In this document: positions 29,530 to 40,289 of the stretch, piece after piece
How positions within the stretch are numbered: the stretch's first letter is position 1
Layout: every line of letters starts with the position of its first letter
Origin: Actinomycetota bacterium
GTDB lineage: Bacteria > Actinomycetota > Actinomycetes > Actinomycetales > Dermatophilaceae
Direction of reading: 5' to 3'
DNA: 64,000 nucleotides
NCBI GenBank assembly: GCA_020160805.1
Contig: JAIUPO010000006.1
Span: forward strand, 1-64,000
Notes under the pieces: generated by a model
Seen by the model: the letters and a program-made list of their open reading frames with translations, nothing else
The model's database searches: none
Told to the model about the DNA's origin: nothing
Translations under genes and position numbers: made by a program

Positions 29530-29829
29530 TCAGTACTTCAGCAGGTTGGCGTCGTCGACCGAGGCCGAGCGGCGGGCACGGAAGATCGCCATGATGATCG
29601 CGAGGCCGACCACGACTTCGGCGGCGGCCACGACCATGACGAAGAGCGCGATCGCCGCTCCGTCGATGGTTTCGTGCATGCGTCCGAAGGTGACGAAGGC
29701 GAGGTTCGCGGCATTGAGCATCAACTCGATGCCCATGAAAACCATCAGGGCGTTGCGTCGCGTCAGCACCGTCGCGGTGCCGATCGTGAACAGGATGATC
29801 GCGAGATAGATGTAATTCATCAGGTTCAT
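29530..29829 (-). CDS. nuoK: NADH-quinone oxidoreductase subunit K
   Basis: 99 residues, three membrane segments, with the conserved glutamate in [17 protein letters not shown]. Starts at ATG 29829 overlapping the nuoJ stop (ATGA). Usual NuoK length. Confidence 0.95.
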   Translation of the reverse strand: MNLMNYIYLAIILFTIGTATVLTRRNALMVFMGIELMLNAANLAFVTFGRMHETIDGAAIALFVMVVAAAEVVVGLAIIMAIFRARRSASVDDANLLKY

Positions 29830-30596
29830 CGCGCGCTCCCCTCCTCGATCTCCTGGTGCGGGTCGTGCTCGGCGGCGCTGAACAGACCGGGCCGGGCCAC
29901 CTGGTCACGGGCCTGCAGCGTGCGGGAGACCGACAACTCGGTCGGGGTGCCATCGGGCAGCAGGGCCGGGGTGTCGACGGCATTGTGTCGGGCATACACA
30001 CCCGGCGCGGGCAGACCGGAGACGAACTCGCCGCGCTGGAAGCGACGGCGCGCCCACTCGCGCTGGTTGGGCTTCTCACCCATCCGCTCGCGGTGCGCGA
30101 GCACCATGGCGCCGAGCGCGGCGGTGATCAACAGGGCCGAGGTGATCTCGAAGACCCAGACGTACTTGCCGAAGATGACCTCGGCCATCGCCGAGATATT
30201 GCCCGGGCTGGCGTTGATCGCATTCAGGTTGGGCGTGCCGGTGACGGTGATGCGCCCGATCATCCCGATCAGCAAGGCGCCGAGGCCGAGGCTGAGCAGC
30301 AGGGTCAGCCAACGCTGCCCCTTGAGGGTCTCGACGAGGGAGTCGGAGGAGTCGACGCCGATGAGCATGACGACGAAGAGGAAGAGCATCATCACGGCGC
30401 CGGAGTAGACAAACATCTGCACCACACCGAGGAAGGGTGCGCCCTGGCCGATGTAGAAGATGCCGAGGATCGCCATCGTGAAGGCGACGCCGAGGGCAGC
30501 GTGCACGGCCTTGCGCGCGAACAGCAGCCCGAGTGCGGAGAGCACCGACAGCGATCCGAGGATCCAGAAGGTGACAGCTTCAGCGGTTCCGGTCAT
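29826..30596 (-). CDS. nuoJ: NADH-quinone oxidoreductase subunit J
   Basis: 256 residues. Five membrane segments occupy the first 170 residues, including [20 protein letters not shown]. The remaining 85 residues form a hydrophilic C-terminal extension common in actinobacterial NuoJ and absent from the second copy. Overlaps nuoI by four bases. Confidence 0.95.
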   Translation of the reverse strand: MTGTAEAVTFWILGSLSVLSALGLLFARKAVHAALGVAFTMAILGIFYIGQGAPFLGVVQMFVYSGAVMMLFLFVVMLIGVDSSDSLVETLKGQRWLTLLLSLGLGALLIGMIGRITVTGTPNLNAINASPGNISAMAEVIFGKYVWVFEITSALLITAALGAMVLAHRERMGEKPNQREWARRRFQRGEFVSGLPAPGVYARHNAVDTPALLPDGTPTELSVSRTLQARDQVARPGLFSAAEHDPHQEIEEGSAR

Positions 30597-31147
30597 CGCG
30601 AGCCTCCTTCGACCTTGCCGAGGTAGTAGTCGCGCTCCTGCATCCCGTCGGCCATCGCGTGCGGCGGGGCGTCCATACCGGCCTGCAGCGGAGCGAGCAG
30701 CTGCTCCTTGGTGAAGATCAGGTCGGCGCGGCTGTCATCGGCGAGCTCGTAGAAGTTGGTCATCGTCAGCGCCCGCGTCGGGCAGGCCTCGATGCACAAC
30801 CCGCAGAAGATGCAGCGCAGGTAGTTGATCTGGTAGATACGCCCGAAGCGCTCTCCCGGCGAGAACCGGCCGGTGCCACCGGGCGTGTCGTCATTGTCAG
30901 CGCCCTCGACGAAGATCGCGTCCGCGGGGCATGCCCAGGCGCACAACTCGCAGCCGACGCATTTCTCCAGCCCGTCGGGATGCCGGTTGAGCTGGTGACG
31001 GCCGTGGAATCGCGGCTGGGTGGGGCGCTTGACCTCGGGGTATTCCTCAGTCTTAACCTTCTTGAACATCGTCGCGAAGGTGACTCCGAAGCCGCCAACG
31101 GGCGCGAACATCTCGGAGAAGAAGCCGGGCTTGTCCTTCTCAGCCAT
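30593..31147 (-). CDS. nuoI: NADH-quinone oxidoreductase subunit I
   Basis: 184 residues with two [4Fe-4S] motifs, [16 protein letters not shown] near residue 63 and [16 protein letters not shown] near residue 112 (clusters N6a and N6b). It lacks the long Pro/Ala tail of the second copy. Starts at ATG 31147 inside the end of nuoH. Confidence 0.96.
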   Translation of the reverse strand: MAEKDKPGFFSEMFAPVGGFGVTFATMFKKVKTEEYPEVKRPTQPRFHGRHQLNRHPDGLEKCVGCELCAWACPADAIFVEGADNDDTPGGTGRFSPGERFGRIYQINYLRCIFCGLCIEACPTRALTMTNFYELADDSRADLIFTKEQLLAPLQAGMDAPPHAMADGMQERDYYLGKVEGGSR

Positions 31148-32504
31148 GGATCACTGCCTTGCTCGAATCGGCCTGGGATTCCCCGGCGCTCTCGCGCAGG
31201 CGCTGACCGGGGAGCGGCGGCACGGGATAGCCACCGGCGAAGGGGTCGATCTCCGGGGGCACGACAACCGCGCGAGCTTCAGCCCGCTTGACCTGCCGGC
31301 CTTCCCAAATCCAGGTCGCGGCCAGCACCAGCAGGGCCAGCACGCCGATGACGATCAGCGATGCGAGTCGCCGCTCGGCGCCGAAGATATTCACGGCGCG
31401 ATCGCCGAGGAAGCCGTTGTTGGCGGCCTGCAGGAAGGCGATGGCGACGACCCACACGATCGTGACCGGGATGAGGAATTTCCACCCGAAGTGCATGAAC
31501 TGGTCGTAGCGGGTGCGGGGCAGGGCGCCACGCAGCCACACGAAGAAGAACATGAACATCCAGAGCTTGATGGTGAACCACAGCAGGCCCCACCAGCCCT
31601 CGTTGAACATGCCGTCATTGATCGCCGCGATGCCGGGCGGGGCCTGCCAGCCGCCGAGGAAGACGGTGGTGGCCAGGGCCGCGACGGTGAACATGTTGAC
31701 GTACTCGGCGAGGAAGAACATCGCGAACTTCAGCGAGCTGTATTCGGTGTGGAAGCCACCGGTCAACTCACCCTCACCCTCGGCGAGGTCGAAGGGCAGT
31801 CGGTTGGTCTCGCCGACCATCGTGATGACGTAGATGACGAAGGAGACCACCAACGGGATGATGTGCCAGATATCGCGCTGGTTGGCGACGATCTGCGAGG
31901 TCGACATCGAGCCGCTGTAGAGGAAGACCGCGACCAGCGATAGACCCATCGCGATCTCGTAGCTGACGATTTGGGCGCTGGAGCGCAGACCGCCGAGCAG
32001 GGGGTATGTCGAGCCGGAGGACCAGCCGGCGAGCACCACGCCATACGCCCCGACCCCGGCGACCGCCAGCATGAGCAGCACCGAGACGGGGACATCGGTC
32101 AACTGCAGGGGCGTCCTATGCCCGAACAGGCTGACCTCGGGGCCAAGCGGGATGATCCCGAAGGAGACAAAAGCCATCGCGCCGAAGAAGGCGGGCGCGA
32201 GGATGAAGACGACCTTGTCGGCGTTCTTGGGCGTCAGGTCTTCTTTGAGGGCCAGCTTGACGCCATCGGCGAGGGTCTGCAGCAGGCCGAAGGGGCCGGT
32301 GCGGTTGGGGCCGGGACGCTGCTGCATACGGCCGATGACGCGCCGCTCGAACCAGATGACCAGCAGAGTGCTGAGCAAGAGGTAGACGAAGATCAGCAGC
32401 GCCTTGACCAGCGAGAGCCACCAGGGGGTGTCGCTGAAGTCGGCGATCGGATTGTCGCGGGGCACATAGGGCTCCGCCGCCGCGAGGGCGGTCAGGACGG
32501 TCAT
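31140..32504 (-). CDS. nuoH: NADH-quinone oxidoreductase subunit H
   Basis: 454 residues from ATG 32504, overlapping the nuoG stop by four bases. Conserved elements: [20 protein letters not shown] in the first loop and [20 protein letters not shown] in the acidic loop that forms the quinone channel. The C-terminal 60 residues are polar and Pro-rich. Much longer than the second copy (316 residues). Confidence 0.95.
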   Translation of the reverse strand: MTVLTALAAAEPYVPRDNPIADFSDTPWWLSLVKALLIFVYLLLSTLLVIWFERRVIGRMQQRPGPNRTGPFGLLQTLADGVKLALKEDLTPKNADKVVFILAPAFFGAMAFVSFGIIPLGPEVSLFGHRTPLQLTDVPVSVLLMLAVAGVGAYGVVLAGWSSGSTYPLLGGLRSSAQIVSYEIAMGLSLVAVFLYSGSMSTSQIVANQRDIWHIIPLVVSFVIYVITMVGETNRLPFDLAEGEGELTGGFHTEYSSLKFAMFFLAEYVNMFTVAALATTVFLGGWQAPPGIAAINDGMFNEGWWGLLWFTIKLWMFMFFFVWLRGALPRTRYDQFMHFGWKFLIPVTIVWVVAIAFLQAANNGFLGDRAVNIFGAERRLASLIVIGVLALLVLAATWIWEGRQVKRAEARAVVVPPEIDPFAGGYPVPPLPGQRLRESAGESQADSSKAVIHG

Positions 32505-34924
32505 ACGGCACCTCCGGTGGTGAGGGTGACGAGGGAACCGGCGCCGGCCCCGAGGGTGGCGACCCGGGAGCCGGCCGAGTTGGTCGGCACCCACACCACG
32601 CCCTCGACCATCTCGGTGATGGCTAGCGGGAGCGTGATCGCGCCATCCGGCCCGGTGACGGTGACGTGGTCGCCGTCGACGGCACCGAGGGCGGCAGCCC
32701 CGGCGGGCGAGACGCGCGCCACGGCCTTGGGCGCTGTGCCCGCGAGGAAGGGCTCGCCGTCCTGCAGGCTGCCCTTGTCGAGCAGGTGATGCCAGGTGGC
32801 CAGGACATACTGCCCGGCGTTCAGGGCGGGCACGGTGGCGGCGACGGCTTCCGGGCGCGGCGCGCGCGGGCCGGTCCACGGGCCGAGAGCGGCCATCTCG
32901 GCCTGGACCTGCGCCAGGCTGCGGGTGCCGAGGAACTCTCCGAGCTCGCCGGCGAGCAGGTCGAGGACGCGATAGTCGGAGAGTGCATTGGTCTCCAGCG
33001 CGGCCGCGAAGGGCCGGACCCGGCCCTCCCAGTCCACGAAGGTGCCCGACTTTTCGGCGTGCGGGGCGACGGGCAGGACGACATCGGCGTACGCGGTCAC
33101 GCTGCTCGGGCGGTATTCGAGGGAGACGACGAAGGCCTTCTCCAGAGCGTCATAGGCCGTGTCGTCACCGAGGTCGGCGGCGTCCACGCCGCCGACGACC
33201 AGGGCGCCGAGCGCACCGGACGCGGCAGCCGCGATCATGCCGGCGGTGTCGAGGCCGACGTCGGTCGGCAGCGACGCAACACCCCACGCCTTGGCGACCT
33301 CGTCGCGGGCGGCGATATTGCCGGCCGGGCGGCCACCGGGCAGCAGGCCGGACAGGGCGCCGGCCTCCAGGGCGCCGCGCTCACCGGCGCGGCGGGGAAT
33401 CCACGCCAAGGTGGCGCCGGTTTCCTCGGCGAGGGTCAAAGCGGCGGCAAGCGCACCCGGCACCATCGCGAGACGTTCGCCGGCGAGGATCAGGCTGCCC
33501 TCGCCCGAGGCGGCCTCGCGAGCCACCTCCGAGGTGAGGATTTCGGTCTCGGTGCCCGGCGCCGCGGGGATCAGGGCGCCCGCGAGCTTGGTTAGGCCGC
33601 GGGTGGCATAAGGCGCGATCGAACTGATCTGGGTCTTGTTGCGGCGCATCGCCTTGCGCAGGCGCAAGAACACGATGGGGCTTTCCTCTTCCGGCTCGAA
33701 GCCGACGAGCAGCACCTTCGGCGCCTTCTCGATATGCGCGTAGGTGACGCTGCCACCCTCGGGGCCAGTCGCGGCCACCGCGGCGGCGAGGAAGCGGGCC
33801 TCGTCCTTGGTATGCGGGCGGGCCCGGAAGTCAATGGCATTGGTGCCGAGGACTGTTCGCGCGAACTTGCCATAGGCATACGCGTCCTCGCTGCTGATCC
33901 GGCCGCCGGTCAGGACACCGGCCTTGCGACCCTGCAGGCCAGCCGCTGCGGCGGCCAGGGCCTCAGGCCATGAGGCGACCTCGAGCTGACCGCTCGCGCC
34001 GCGCACGAGGGGCAGCGAGATGCGGTCACCAACGGTGGGTGAGGCGAAGGCCCAGCGGCCCTTGTCGCAGTTCCACTCGTCGTTGACCTCGGGGTCGTTG
34101 ATGGCCATCCGGCGCAGCACGGTGCCGCGGCGGTGGTCGGTGCGGATGGCGCAGCCGCTGGCGCAGTGCTCGCAGGCGCCGGGCGTCGAGACCAGGTCGA
34201 AGGGGCGCGAGCGGAAGCGGTATGCCGCACCGGTCAGGGCTCCGACGGGGCAGATCTGGACGGTATTGCCGGAGAAGTAGCTCTCGAAGGGCTGGTCTTC
34301 GTAGATGCCGACCTGCTGCAGCGCGCCGCGCTCGACGAGCGCGATGAAGGGGTCACCGGCGATCTGGTCGGAGAAGCGGGTGCACCGGGCGCACAGGACG
34401 CACCGCTCGCGGTCGAGCAGCACCTGCGAGGAGATATTGATCGGCTTGGGATAGGTGCGCTTGAAGTCCTCGAAGCGCGAGACCGGCCGACCGCTGGACA
34501 TCGCTTGGTTCTGCAGCGGGCATTCCCCGCCCTTGTCACAGACGGGGCAATCGAGCGGGTGGTTGATGAGCAGCAGTTCCATGACCCCGTGCTGCGCCTT
34601 CTCGGCGCCGGGGCTGGTGAACTGGGTCTTGACGTCCATGCCCTCCGAGACCGTCATGACACAGGACGGCTGCGGCTTCATCCGCCCGGGCGGGCCCTGC
34701 ATCTGCCGCAGTGCGCCGGGGGTGCCATCGGGTCCGGGCGGGCCGGGCAGGGCCACCTCGACCAGGCACTGGCGGCAGGAACCCTGCGGCTCCAGCGACG
34801 GGTGGTCGCAGAAGCGGGGGATCTGGATGCCGATCTGCTCGGCGGCCCGGATGATCAAGGTGCCCTTGGGCACCGAGACCGGGATGCCGTCGATGGTCAG
34901 ATTGACCAGGTCCTGCGCGCTCAT
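32501..34924 (-). CDS. nuoG: NADH-quinone oxidoreductase subunit G
   Basis: 807 residues. Cluster ligands seen in order: the N-terminal [2Fe-2S] site ([16 protein letters not shown]), the His-Cys3 site ([14 protein letters not shown]), the [4Fe-4S] site CVLCARC with a distal CPVG, and an N7-type set CEHCASGC plus NCDKG. The molybdopterin-oxidoreductase-like domain fills the remainder, without catalytic function in complex I. It belongs to the NADH-input module, of which the second cluster has no copy. Confidence 0.95.
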   Translation of the reverse strand: MSAQDLVNLTIDGIPVSVPKGTLIIRAAEQIGIQIPRFCDHPSLEPQGSCRQCLVEVALPGPPGPDGTPGALRQMQGPPGRMKPQPSCVMTVSEGMDVKTQFTSPGAEKAQHGVMELLLINHPLDCPVCDKGGECPLQNQAMSSGRPVSRFEDFKRTYPKPINISSQVLLDRERCVLCARCTRFSDQIAGDPFIALVERGALQQVGIYEDQPFESYFSGNTVQICPVGALTGAAYRFRSRPFDLVSTPGACEHCASGCAIRTDHRRGTVLRRMAINDPEVNDEWNCDKGRWAFASPTVGDRISLPLVRGASGQLEVASWPEALAAAAAGLQGRKAGVLTGGRISSEDAYAYGKFARTVLGTNAIDFRARPHTKDEARFLAAAVAATGPEGGSVTYAHIEKAPKVLLVGFEPEEESPIVFLRLRKAMRRNKTQISSIAPYATRGLTKLAGALIPAAPGTETEILTSEVAREAASGEGSLILAGERLAMVPGALAAALTLAEETGATLAWIPRRAGERGALEAGALSGLLPGGRPAGNIAARDEVAKAWGVASLPTDVGLDTAGMIAAAASGALGALVVGGVDAADLGDDTAYDALEKAFVVSLEYRPSSVTAYADVVLPVAPHAEKSGTFVDWEGRVRPFAAALETNALSDYRVLDLLAGELGEFLGTRSLAQVQAEMAALGPWTGPRAPRPEAVAATVPALNAGQYVLATWHHLLDKGSLQDGEPFLAGTAPKAVARVSPAGAAALGAVDGDHVTVTGPDGAITLPLAITEMVEGVVWVPTNSAGSRVATLGAGAGSLVTLTTGGAV

Positions 34925-36228
34925 ACGGACGCCTTCTCTGTGGCGAAGAGGGCGGATGCGTCCCGGTCGAAGGGACAGCCGCCGTGTGTCAGATGTGCGA
35001 TGTACTCATCGCGGAAGTACTCGATGCTGCTGGTGACGGGCGAGGTCGCGCCATCACCGAGCGCACAGAAGGACCGCCCGAGGATGTTGTCGCTGACATC
35101 GAGCAGTTTGTCGAGGTCTTCTTCGTCACCGACGCCATGCTCGAGACGGCCCAAGATCTGCTTGAGCCACCAGGTGCCCTCCCGGCAGGGCGTGCACTTG
35201 CCGCAGGACTCGTGCTTGTAGAAGTCGATCCACCGGTCGACGGCGCGCACGACACAGGTGGTCTCGTCGAAGATCTGCAGAGCTCGGGTGCCGAGCATCG
35301 AGCCAGCCTTGGCGACCGAGTCGAAGTCGAGCGGAATGTCCAGGTGCGCGTCGGTGAACAGCGGCGTGGAAGACCCACCCGGAGTCCAAAACTTCAGCTT
35401 CTTGCCGCCGCGCATGCCGCCGGCCATGTCGAGCAGTTCACGCAAGGTGATGCCGAGCGGGGCTTCATACTGCCCCGGCCGGGTGACATGCCCGGAGAGG
35501 GAGAAGAAGCCGAAGCCCTTGGAATTTTCGGTGCCCATGGCGGAGAACCAGTCGGCGCCGTGCAGCAGGATCGGCGGCACCGAGGCGATCGACTCGACAT
35601 TGTTGACAACGGTCGGACGGGCATACAGGCCGGCGACGGCCGGGAATGGCGGCTTGGAGCGCGGCTGGCCGCGACGGCCCTCGAGGCTGTCGAGGAGCGC
35701 GGTCTCTTCACCACAGATATAGGCGCCGGCCCCCGCGTGCACGGTGACATCGAGGTCGAAGCCGGAGCCGTGAATGTTCTTGCCGAGGTGACCCGCGGCA
35801 TACGCCTCCTCCACCGCGCGCAGCAGGCGGCGGTAGACGTGGACGACCTCGCCGCGCAGGTAGATGAAGGCGTGGTTGCAGCCGATGGCGTAGGAGGTGA
35901 TCGCGACGCCCTCGATGAGGAAGTGCGGCGCCGCCATCATCAGCGGAATGTCCTTGCAGGTGCCCGGCTCGGACTCATCGGCGTTGACGACGAGGTAGCG
36001 GGGACCGCCGTCCGGCGGGGGGAGGAAGGACCACTTCATGCCGGTCGGGAAGCCGGCGCCACCGCGGCCGCGCAGGCCGGAGTCCTTGGTCATCGCCACG
36101 AGAGCGGACTGCTCCATACCGAGGGCCTTTTTGAGGGCTTGGTAGCCGTCATTGTCCTCGTAGGTGCCCAGCGTCCAGCTCTGCGGGTGGTCCCAGAACT
36201 TGGAGAGAATCGGGGTCAGCGTCGTCAT
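34921..36228 (-). CDS. nuoF: NADH-quinone oxidoreductase subunit F (NADH/FMN)
   Basis: 435 residues from ATG 36228. The glycine-rich NADH site [16 protein letters not shown] lies near residue 55. The FMN-binding segment [12 protein letters not shown] follows near residue 85. The N3 cluster cysteines are in [12 protein letters not shown] near residue 350, with a further Cys in SFCALGDGA. This is the site of NADH oxidation. It begins one base after the nuoE stop. Confidence 0.96.
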   Translation of the reverse strand: MTTLTPILSKFWDHPQSWTLGTYEDNDGYQALKKALGMEQSALVAMTKDSGLRGRGGAGFPTGMKWSFLPPPDGGPRYLVVNADESEPGTCKDIPLMMAAPHFLIEGVAITSYAIGCNHAFIYLRGEVVHVYRRLLRAVEEAYAAGHLGKNIHGSGFDLDVTVHAGAGAYICGEETALLDSLEGRRGQPRSKPPFPAVAGLYARPTVVNNVESIASVPPILLHGADWFSAMGTENSKGFGFFSLSGHVTRPGQYEAPLGITLRELLDMAGGMRGGKKLKFWTPGGSSTPLFTDAHLDIPLDFDSVAKAGSMLGTRALQIFDETTCVVRAVDRWIDFYKHESCGKCTPCREGTWWLKQILGRLEHGVGDEEDLDKLLDVSDNILGRSFCALGDGATSPVTSSIEYFRDEYIAHLTHGGCPFDRDASALFATEKASV

Positions 36229-36229
36229 C

Positions 36230-37081
36230 TCACTCCCCTGCCTTGTCGTTGGCGGTGCTCTCGCGAGCGCCCTGAAGCGACTCGCCGGCGGCATCGCGGA
36301 CCACGGCCCGCTCATCCTTGACCTGACCGGCCTGCTCGGCCGCGTCAGCGGGCGCCCCCGATGCGGAGTCGCCTGGTGCTGTCCACCCGTGCTGGTGGGC
36401 GACCTTGAGGCCCTCGATGCTCGCGGGACCAGCGCCGACGCCCTGGTCGGCGAGGCCGTCGGGGAAGCCGGCGAGCACGCGCGACATCTCCTTGAAGCTG
36501 ACCTGACGGTCCGGGCCGCGGCTCGGCTTGACGGCGACGCCGGAGCGTAGGTCGTCGACGAGGGCGATTGTGGACTCGGGGGTCTGGTTGTCGTAGAACT
36601 CCCAGTTGACCATCACGACCGGTGCGAAATCGCAGGCCGCATTGCACTCGACGCGCTCGAGCGTGATTTTGCCATCGCGGCTGGTCTCGTCGTGCTCAAG
36701 GTCGAGGTGCTCGCTGACCGCCTCCCAGATGCGGTCGCCGCCCATGATCGCGCAGAGCGTGTTGGTGCAGACGCCGACGGTGTACTCGCCATTGGGGTGG
36801 CGTTTGTACTGGGTGTAGAAGGTCGCCACCCCGCTGACCTCGGCCTCGGTGAGGTCGAGCTCTTCGGCGCAGAAGCTCACGCCGCGGCCGGCGATATAGC
36901 CGTCGACCGACTGCACGAGGTGCAGCATCGGCAGCAGCGCGGAGCGCTTGACGGGATAACGCGCGATGATCGCCTGGGCGTCGCGGTGCAGCGAATCTCG
37001 GATGTCATCGGCATAGGGCTCCTTGCTCTCCGCCGAGACATGCAAGAAGCCGGAGGCCGTTTGTTCGCCGTAATGCTCCAT
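36230..37081 (-). CDS. nuoE: NADH-quinone oxidoreductase subunit E, with long tail
   Basis: 283 residues from ATG 37081, which shares one base with the nuoD stop. The thioredoxin-like [2Fe-2S] domain has its four cysteines in VCTNTLCAIMGG (near residue 103) and ECNAACDFAP (near residue 145). The remaining 80-odd residues, from about GPASIEG onward, are a low-complexity Ala/Gly/Asp/Glu tail that makes the protein longer than most NuoE. Function of the tail is unknown. Confidence 0.95.
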   Translation of the reverse strand: MEHYGEQTASGFLHVSAESKEPYADDIRDSLHRDAQAIIARYPVKRSALLPMLHLVQSVDGYIAGRGVSFCAEELDLTEAEVSGVATFYTQYKRHPNGEYTVGVCTNTLCAIMGGDRIWEAVSEHLDLEHDETSRDGKITLERVECNAACDFAPVVMVNWEFYDNQTPESTIALVDDLRSGVAVKPSRGPDRQVSFKEMSRVLAGFPDGLADQGVGAGPASIEGLKVAHQHGWTAPGDSASGAPADAAEQAGQVKDERAVVRDAAGESLQGARESTANDKAGE

Positions 37082-38460
37082 CAGCGGTCGACTCCTCCCA
37101 TCACAGGATCGATAGAGGCGACGGCGACGATGACATCGGCGACCTGGGCGCCCTCGCACATCGCGGCCACGGCCTGCAGGTTGTTGAAGCTCGGCTCGCG
37201 GAAGTGCACGCGATGCGGGCGGGTGCCACCGTCGGAGACGGCATGGCAGCCCAGCTCGCCCTTGGGGGACTCGACCGCGACATAGGCCTGTCCGGCCGGC
37301 ACGCGGAAGCCCTCGGTGACCAGCTTGAAGTGGTGGATCAAGGACTCCATGGAGGTGCCCATGATCTCCTTGATGTGGGCCAGGCTGTTGCCCATGCCAT
37401 CGGGGCCGACGGCCAGCTGCGCCGGCCAGGCGATCTTCTTGTCCTCGACCATGACCGGGCCGGGGTTGTTCTGCAGTTCGTCGATGACCTGCTCAACGAT
37501 CTTCAAGGACTCGAACATCTCCTTCACGCGCAGCCAGAGCCGGTCGTAGGCGTCGGCGCCGGTGCGGGTGAGGACCTCGAAGTCGTACTTCTCGTAACCG
37601 CAGTAGGGCTGGTCCTTGCGCAGGTCGAGCGGGTACCCGGCGCTGCGGAGCATGGGGCCGGTGACGCCGAGCGCCATACAGCCGGTGAGATCGAGGTGCC
37701 CGACGCCGACCATGCGGCCCTTGAGGATCGGGTTCTCGAGCATCAACAGTTCGAGCTCGTGGAAGCCCTGGCGCAGCAGCGGGATCATCTCGCGGATTGC
37801 CTGGATGGCGCCGGCGGGCAGGTCTTGCGCGACGCCGCCCGGGCGGATGTAGGCGTGGTTCATCCGCAGGCCGGAGATCATCTCGAAGACCGACAGGATG
37901 CGCTCGCGCTCGCGGAACCCGACGGTCATGACCGTGGTCGCGCCCATCTCCATACCGCCGGTGCCCATGCAAACCAGGTGGCTGGTGATGCGGTTGAGCT
38001 CCATCATCAGCACCCGGATGGCGCTGGCGCGCTCGGGGATCTGGTCGGTGATGCCGAGCAGCTTCTCGACGGCCAGGCAGTAGGCGGTCTCGGTGAACAG
38101 CGGCATGACGTAGTCCATGCGCGTGCAGAAGGTCACGCCCTGAACCCAGGTGCGGAACTCCATATTTTTCTCGATGCCGGTGTGGAGGTAGCCGATGCCC
38201 GCGCGAGCCTCGGTGATCGTCTCACCTTCGAGTTCGAGAATCAGTCGCAGCACGCCGTGGGTGGACGGGTGCTGCGGGCCCATGTTGACGACGATGCGTT
38301 CTTCGGGGCGCGACCCCACCTCGCCGACGATGTCGTCCCAGTCGCCGCCGACGGCATTGAAGACGCGGCCGGACTCCTCCTCGCCGGAGGCGGCATACAC
38401 ATCCACGCGCTCGTCGGTCTCATCGACCTCGGCCTCGCTGAAAACGGTTGACTCGCTCAT
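37081..38460 (-). CDS. nuoD: NADH-quinone oxidoreductase subunit D
   Basis: 459 residues, the 49-kDa subunit that forms the quinone site with NuoB. Visible blocks: [16 protein letters not shown] near residue 58, [31 protein letters not shown], and the C-terminal [12 protein letters not shown]. About 40 acidic residues precede the core. It is the only nuoD in the window, so it may also have to serve the second, D-less complex I unless another copy exists elsewhere. Confidence 0.96.
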   Translation of the reverse strand: MSESTVFSEAEVDETDERVDVYAASGEEESGRVFNAVGGDWDDIVGEVGSRPEERIVVNMGPQHPSTHGVLRLILELEGETITEARAGIGYLHTGIEKNMEFRTWVQGVTFCTRMDYVMPLFTETAYCLAVEKLLGITDQIPERASAIRVLMMELNRITSHLVCMGTGGMEMGATTVMTVGFRERERILSVFEMISGLRMNHAYIRPGGVAQDLPAGAIQAIREMIPLLRQGFHELELLMLENPILKGRMVGVGHLDLTGCMALGVTGPMLRSAGYPLDLRKDQPYCGYEKYDFEVLTRTGADAYDRLWLRVKEMFESLKIVEQVIDELQNNPGPVMVEDKKIAWPAQLAVGPDGMGNSLAHIKEIMGTSMESLIHHFKLVTEGFRVPAGQAYVAVESPKGELGCHAVSDGGTRPHRVHFREPSFNNLQAVAAMCEGAQVADVIVAVASIDPVMGGVDR

Positions 38461-38461
38461 A

Positions 38462-39229
38462 TCAGCTGTACGACCTCCGCTGGTCGGGCGGCGGAACGGT
38501 CCCGCCCTTGTATTCCACAGGAATCCCGCCGAGCGGGTAATCCTTGCGCTGGGGGTGGCCCGGCCAATCGTCGGGCATCAGGATGCGGGTCAGCGCCGGG
38601 TGTCCGTCAAAGATCACGCCGAACATGTCCCAGGTCTCACGCTCGTGCCAGTCGGCGGCGGGATAGGTCGGGACGACGCTGGGGATGTGCGGGTCGGCGT
38701 CGGGGGCGGTCACTTCGAGGCGGATGCGACGCCCGCCATTGGTGATCGACATCAGGTGGTAGACGACGTGGAGTTCGGCGCCGGTCTCGGCGGGATAGTG
38801 CACGCCGGAGACGCTCAGGCATAGCTCGAAGCGCAGGCTCGGGTCGTCACGCAAGGCGCGCGCGACCGCGGCGAGGTGCTCACGAGCGACGAAGAAGGTG
38901 ATCTCGCCGCGGTCGATGACCACCCGGTCGATGCCGCGGCCGGTGGCGGCCTCCAGGGCATCGGCGATTGCGTCGAAGTCGCCGCCATAGGGGCGAACAG
39001 CGGCGGCGGGGAACAGGATTGGGCTGCGCAGCCCGCCATACCCGGAGGTGTCGCCGGAGTCGTGGGCGCCGAACATGCCGCGGCGCTCGCCGCGCTGGAC
39101 CGGCTCGGGGATGGTGCCGGGCTCGGCCGGCAGGTTCTCGGCGACTGGCGGTTGAACATCCGTTTTGGCCGCCTGGTCCACCGCGGACTCGTTGACCGCA
39201 GGCGTCTCCGTCTTAGGGGTCTCGCTCAT
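38462..39229 (-). CDS. nuoC: NADH-quinone oxidoreductase subunit C
   Basis: 255 residues. The family signature [18 protein letters not shown] is near residue 197, followed by [19 protein letters not shown]. An N-terminal extension of about 60 polar residues is absent from the second copy. Overlaps nuoB by ATGA and ends one base before nuoD. Confidence 0.95.
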   Translation of the reverse strand: MSETPKTETPAVNESAVDQAAKTDVQPPVAENLPAEPGTIPEPVQRGERRGMFGAHDSGDTSGYGGLRSPILFPAAAVRPYGGDFDAIADALEAATGRGIDRVVIDRGEITFFVAREHLAAVARALRDDPSLRFELCLSVSGVHYPAETGAELHVVYHLMSITNGGRRIRLEVTAPDADPHIPSVVPTYPAADWHERETWDMFGVIFDGHPALTRILMPDDWPGHPQRKDYPLGGIPVEYKGGTVPPPDQRRSYS

Positions 39230-39807
39230 GCCAGCAGGCTCCGTCGCTCGCCGTGGTCGTGCGTGGGCGCCATCAGCGCGGTCGGCGTTGCCTCGAGCGC
39301 GGCCGCCTCGGCGGCGCGGGCGGCGGCCACCCGGTTCACGCCCAGCTTGGAGTGCTGGATCTGGTCGTGCAGCGTAAGGATCGCGTTCAGCAGCATCTGC
39401 GGGCGCGGCGGGCAGCCCGGGAGATAGACATCAACCGGGATGATGTGGTCGACGCCCTGGACGATGGCGTAGTTGTTGAACATACCGCCGGAGCTGGCAC
39501 AGACGCCCATCGAAATGACCCACTTGGGCTCGGGCATTTGGTCATAGACCTGGCGCACGACCGGGGCCATCTTCTGGCTGACTCGGCCGGCGACGATCAT
39601 CAGGTCCGCCTGGCGCGGGGTCGCGCTGAAGCGCTCCATGCCGAAGCGGGCGATGTCGTAATCCGGCGTGCCGACGGCCATCATCTCGATGGCGCAACAC
39701 GCCAGACCGAAGGTGGCCGGCCAGATCGAACTCTTGCGCATATAGCCCGCGACCTGCTCAACGGTCGTGAGCAGGAATCCGGCAGGCAGTTTCTCTTCGA
39801 TACCCAT
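39226..39807 (-). CDS. nuoB: NADH-quinone oxidoreductase subunit B
   Basis: 193 residues. N2-cluster ligands: [11 protein letters not shown] near residue 36, [10 protein letters not shown], and [12 protein letters not shown] near residue 137. The gene starts at ATG 39807, 20 bases after nuoA, and overlaps nuoC. Confidence 0.96.
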   Translation of the reverse strand: MGIEEKLPAGFLLTTVEQVAGYMRKSSIWPATFGLACCAIEMMAVGTPDYDIARFGMERFSATPRQADLMIVAGRVSQKMAPVVRQVYDQMPEPKWVISMGVCASSGGMFNNYAIVQGVDHIIPVDVYLPGCPPRPQMLLNAILTLHDQIQHSKLGVNRVAAARAAEAAALEATPTALMAPTHDHGERRSLLA

Positions 39808-39827
39808 AACTGGTCCTTAGGGTCCCT

Positions 39828-40190
39828 TCAGTCCCAGTCCAGGCCGCCGCGGCGCCAGACATAGGCGTAGGCGACGAAGACCGTGAGGATGAACAGCACC
39901 ATCTCGACGAGCGCGAACAGGCCAAGGCCTCCGAACGCGACGGCAAATGGATAGAGGAAGACCGACTCGACGTCGAAGATGATGAACAGCATCGCCGTCA
40001 GGAAGTACTTGATCGGCACGCGGCCACCGCCCTCAGCCTGGGGGCTGGGCTGGATGCCGCATTCATAGGCGTCCATCTTGGCGCGGTTGTATCGCTTCGG
40101 CCCGGTCAGGGGCGCGATCGCGACCGAGAAGATCGCGAAGCCACCACCGATCGCTAAGAAGAACAACAGCGGGACATAGGGGTTGGTCAT
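39828..40190 (-). CDS. nuoA: NADH-quinone oxidoreductase subunit A
   Basis: 120 residues, three membrane segments, with the conserved loop YECGIQPSPQ near residue 44 that retains the cysteine missing in the second copy. Preceded by GGGGAG at good spacing. Separated from the reductase gene upstream by 99 bases that may hold a second promoter. Confidence 0.95.
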   Translation of the reverse strand: MTNPYVPLLFFLAIGGGFAIFSVAIAPLTGPKRYNRAKMDAYECGIQPSPQAEGGGRVPIKYFLTAMLFIIFDVESVFLYPFAVAFGGLGLFALVEMVLFILTVFVAYAYVWRRGGLDWD

Positions 40191-40247
40191 CGCTGCTCAA
40201 CTCCCCTTTCCGTCGATGTGGTGCGCGTCACGATCCAGCCATGGGCA

Positions 40248-40253
40248 ATCCTA
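40248..40253 (-). promoter_or_regulatory. possible internal -10 before nuoA
   Basis: On the minus strand TAGGAT lies about 58 bases before the nuoA ATG within the only sizeable gap in the operon. No clear -35. It could drive nuoA-N separately from the reductase gene. Confidence 0.3.
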
Positions 40254-40289
40254 TGGCGCAAGGCCGACACTCCGTACGTCGCCTGGCTG

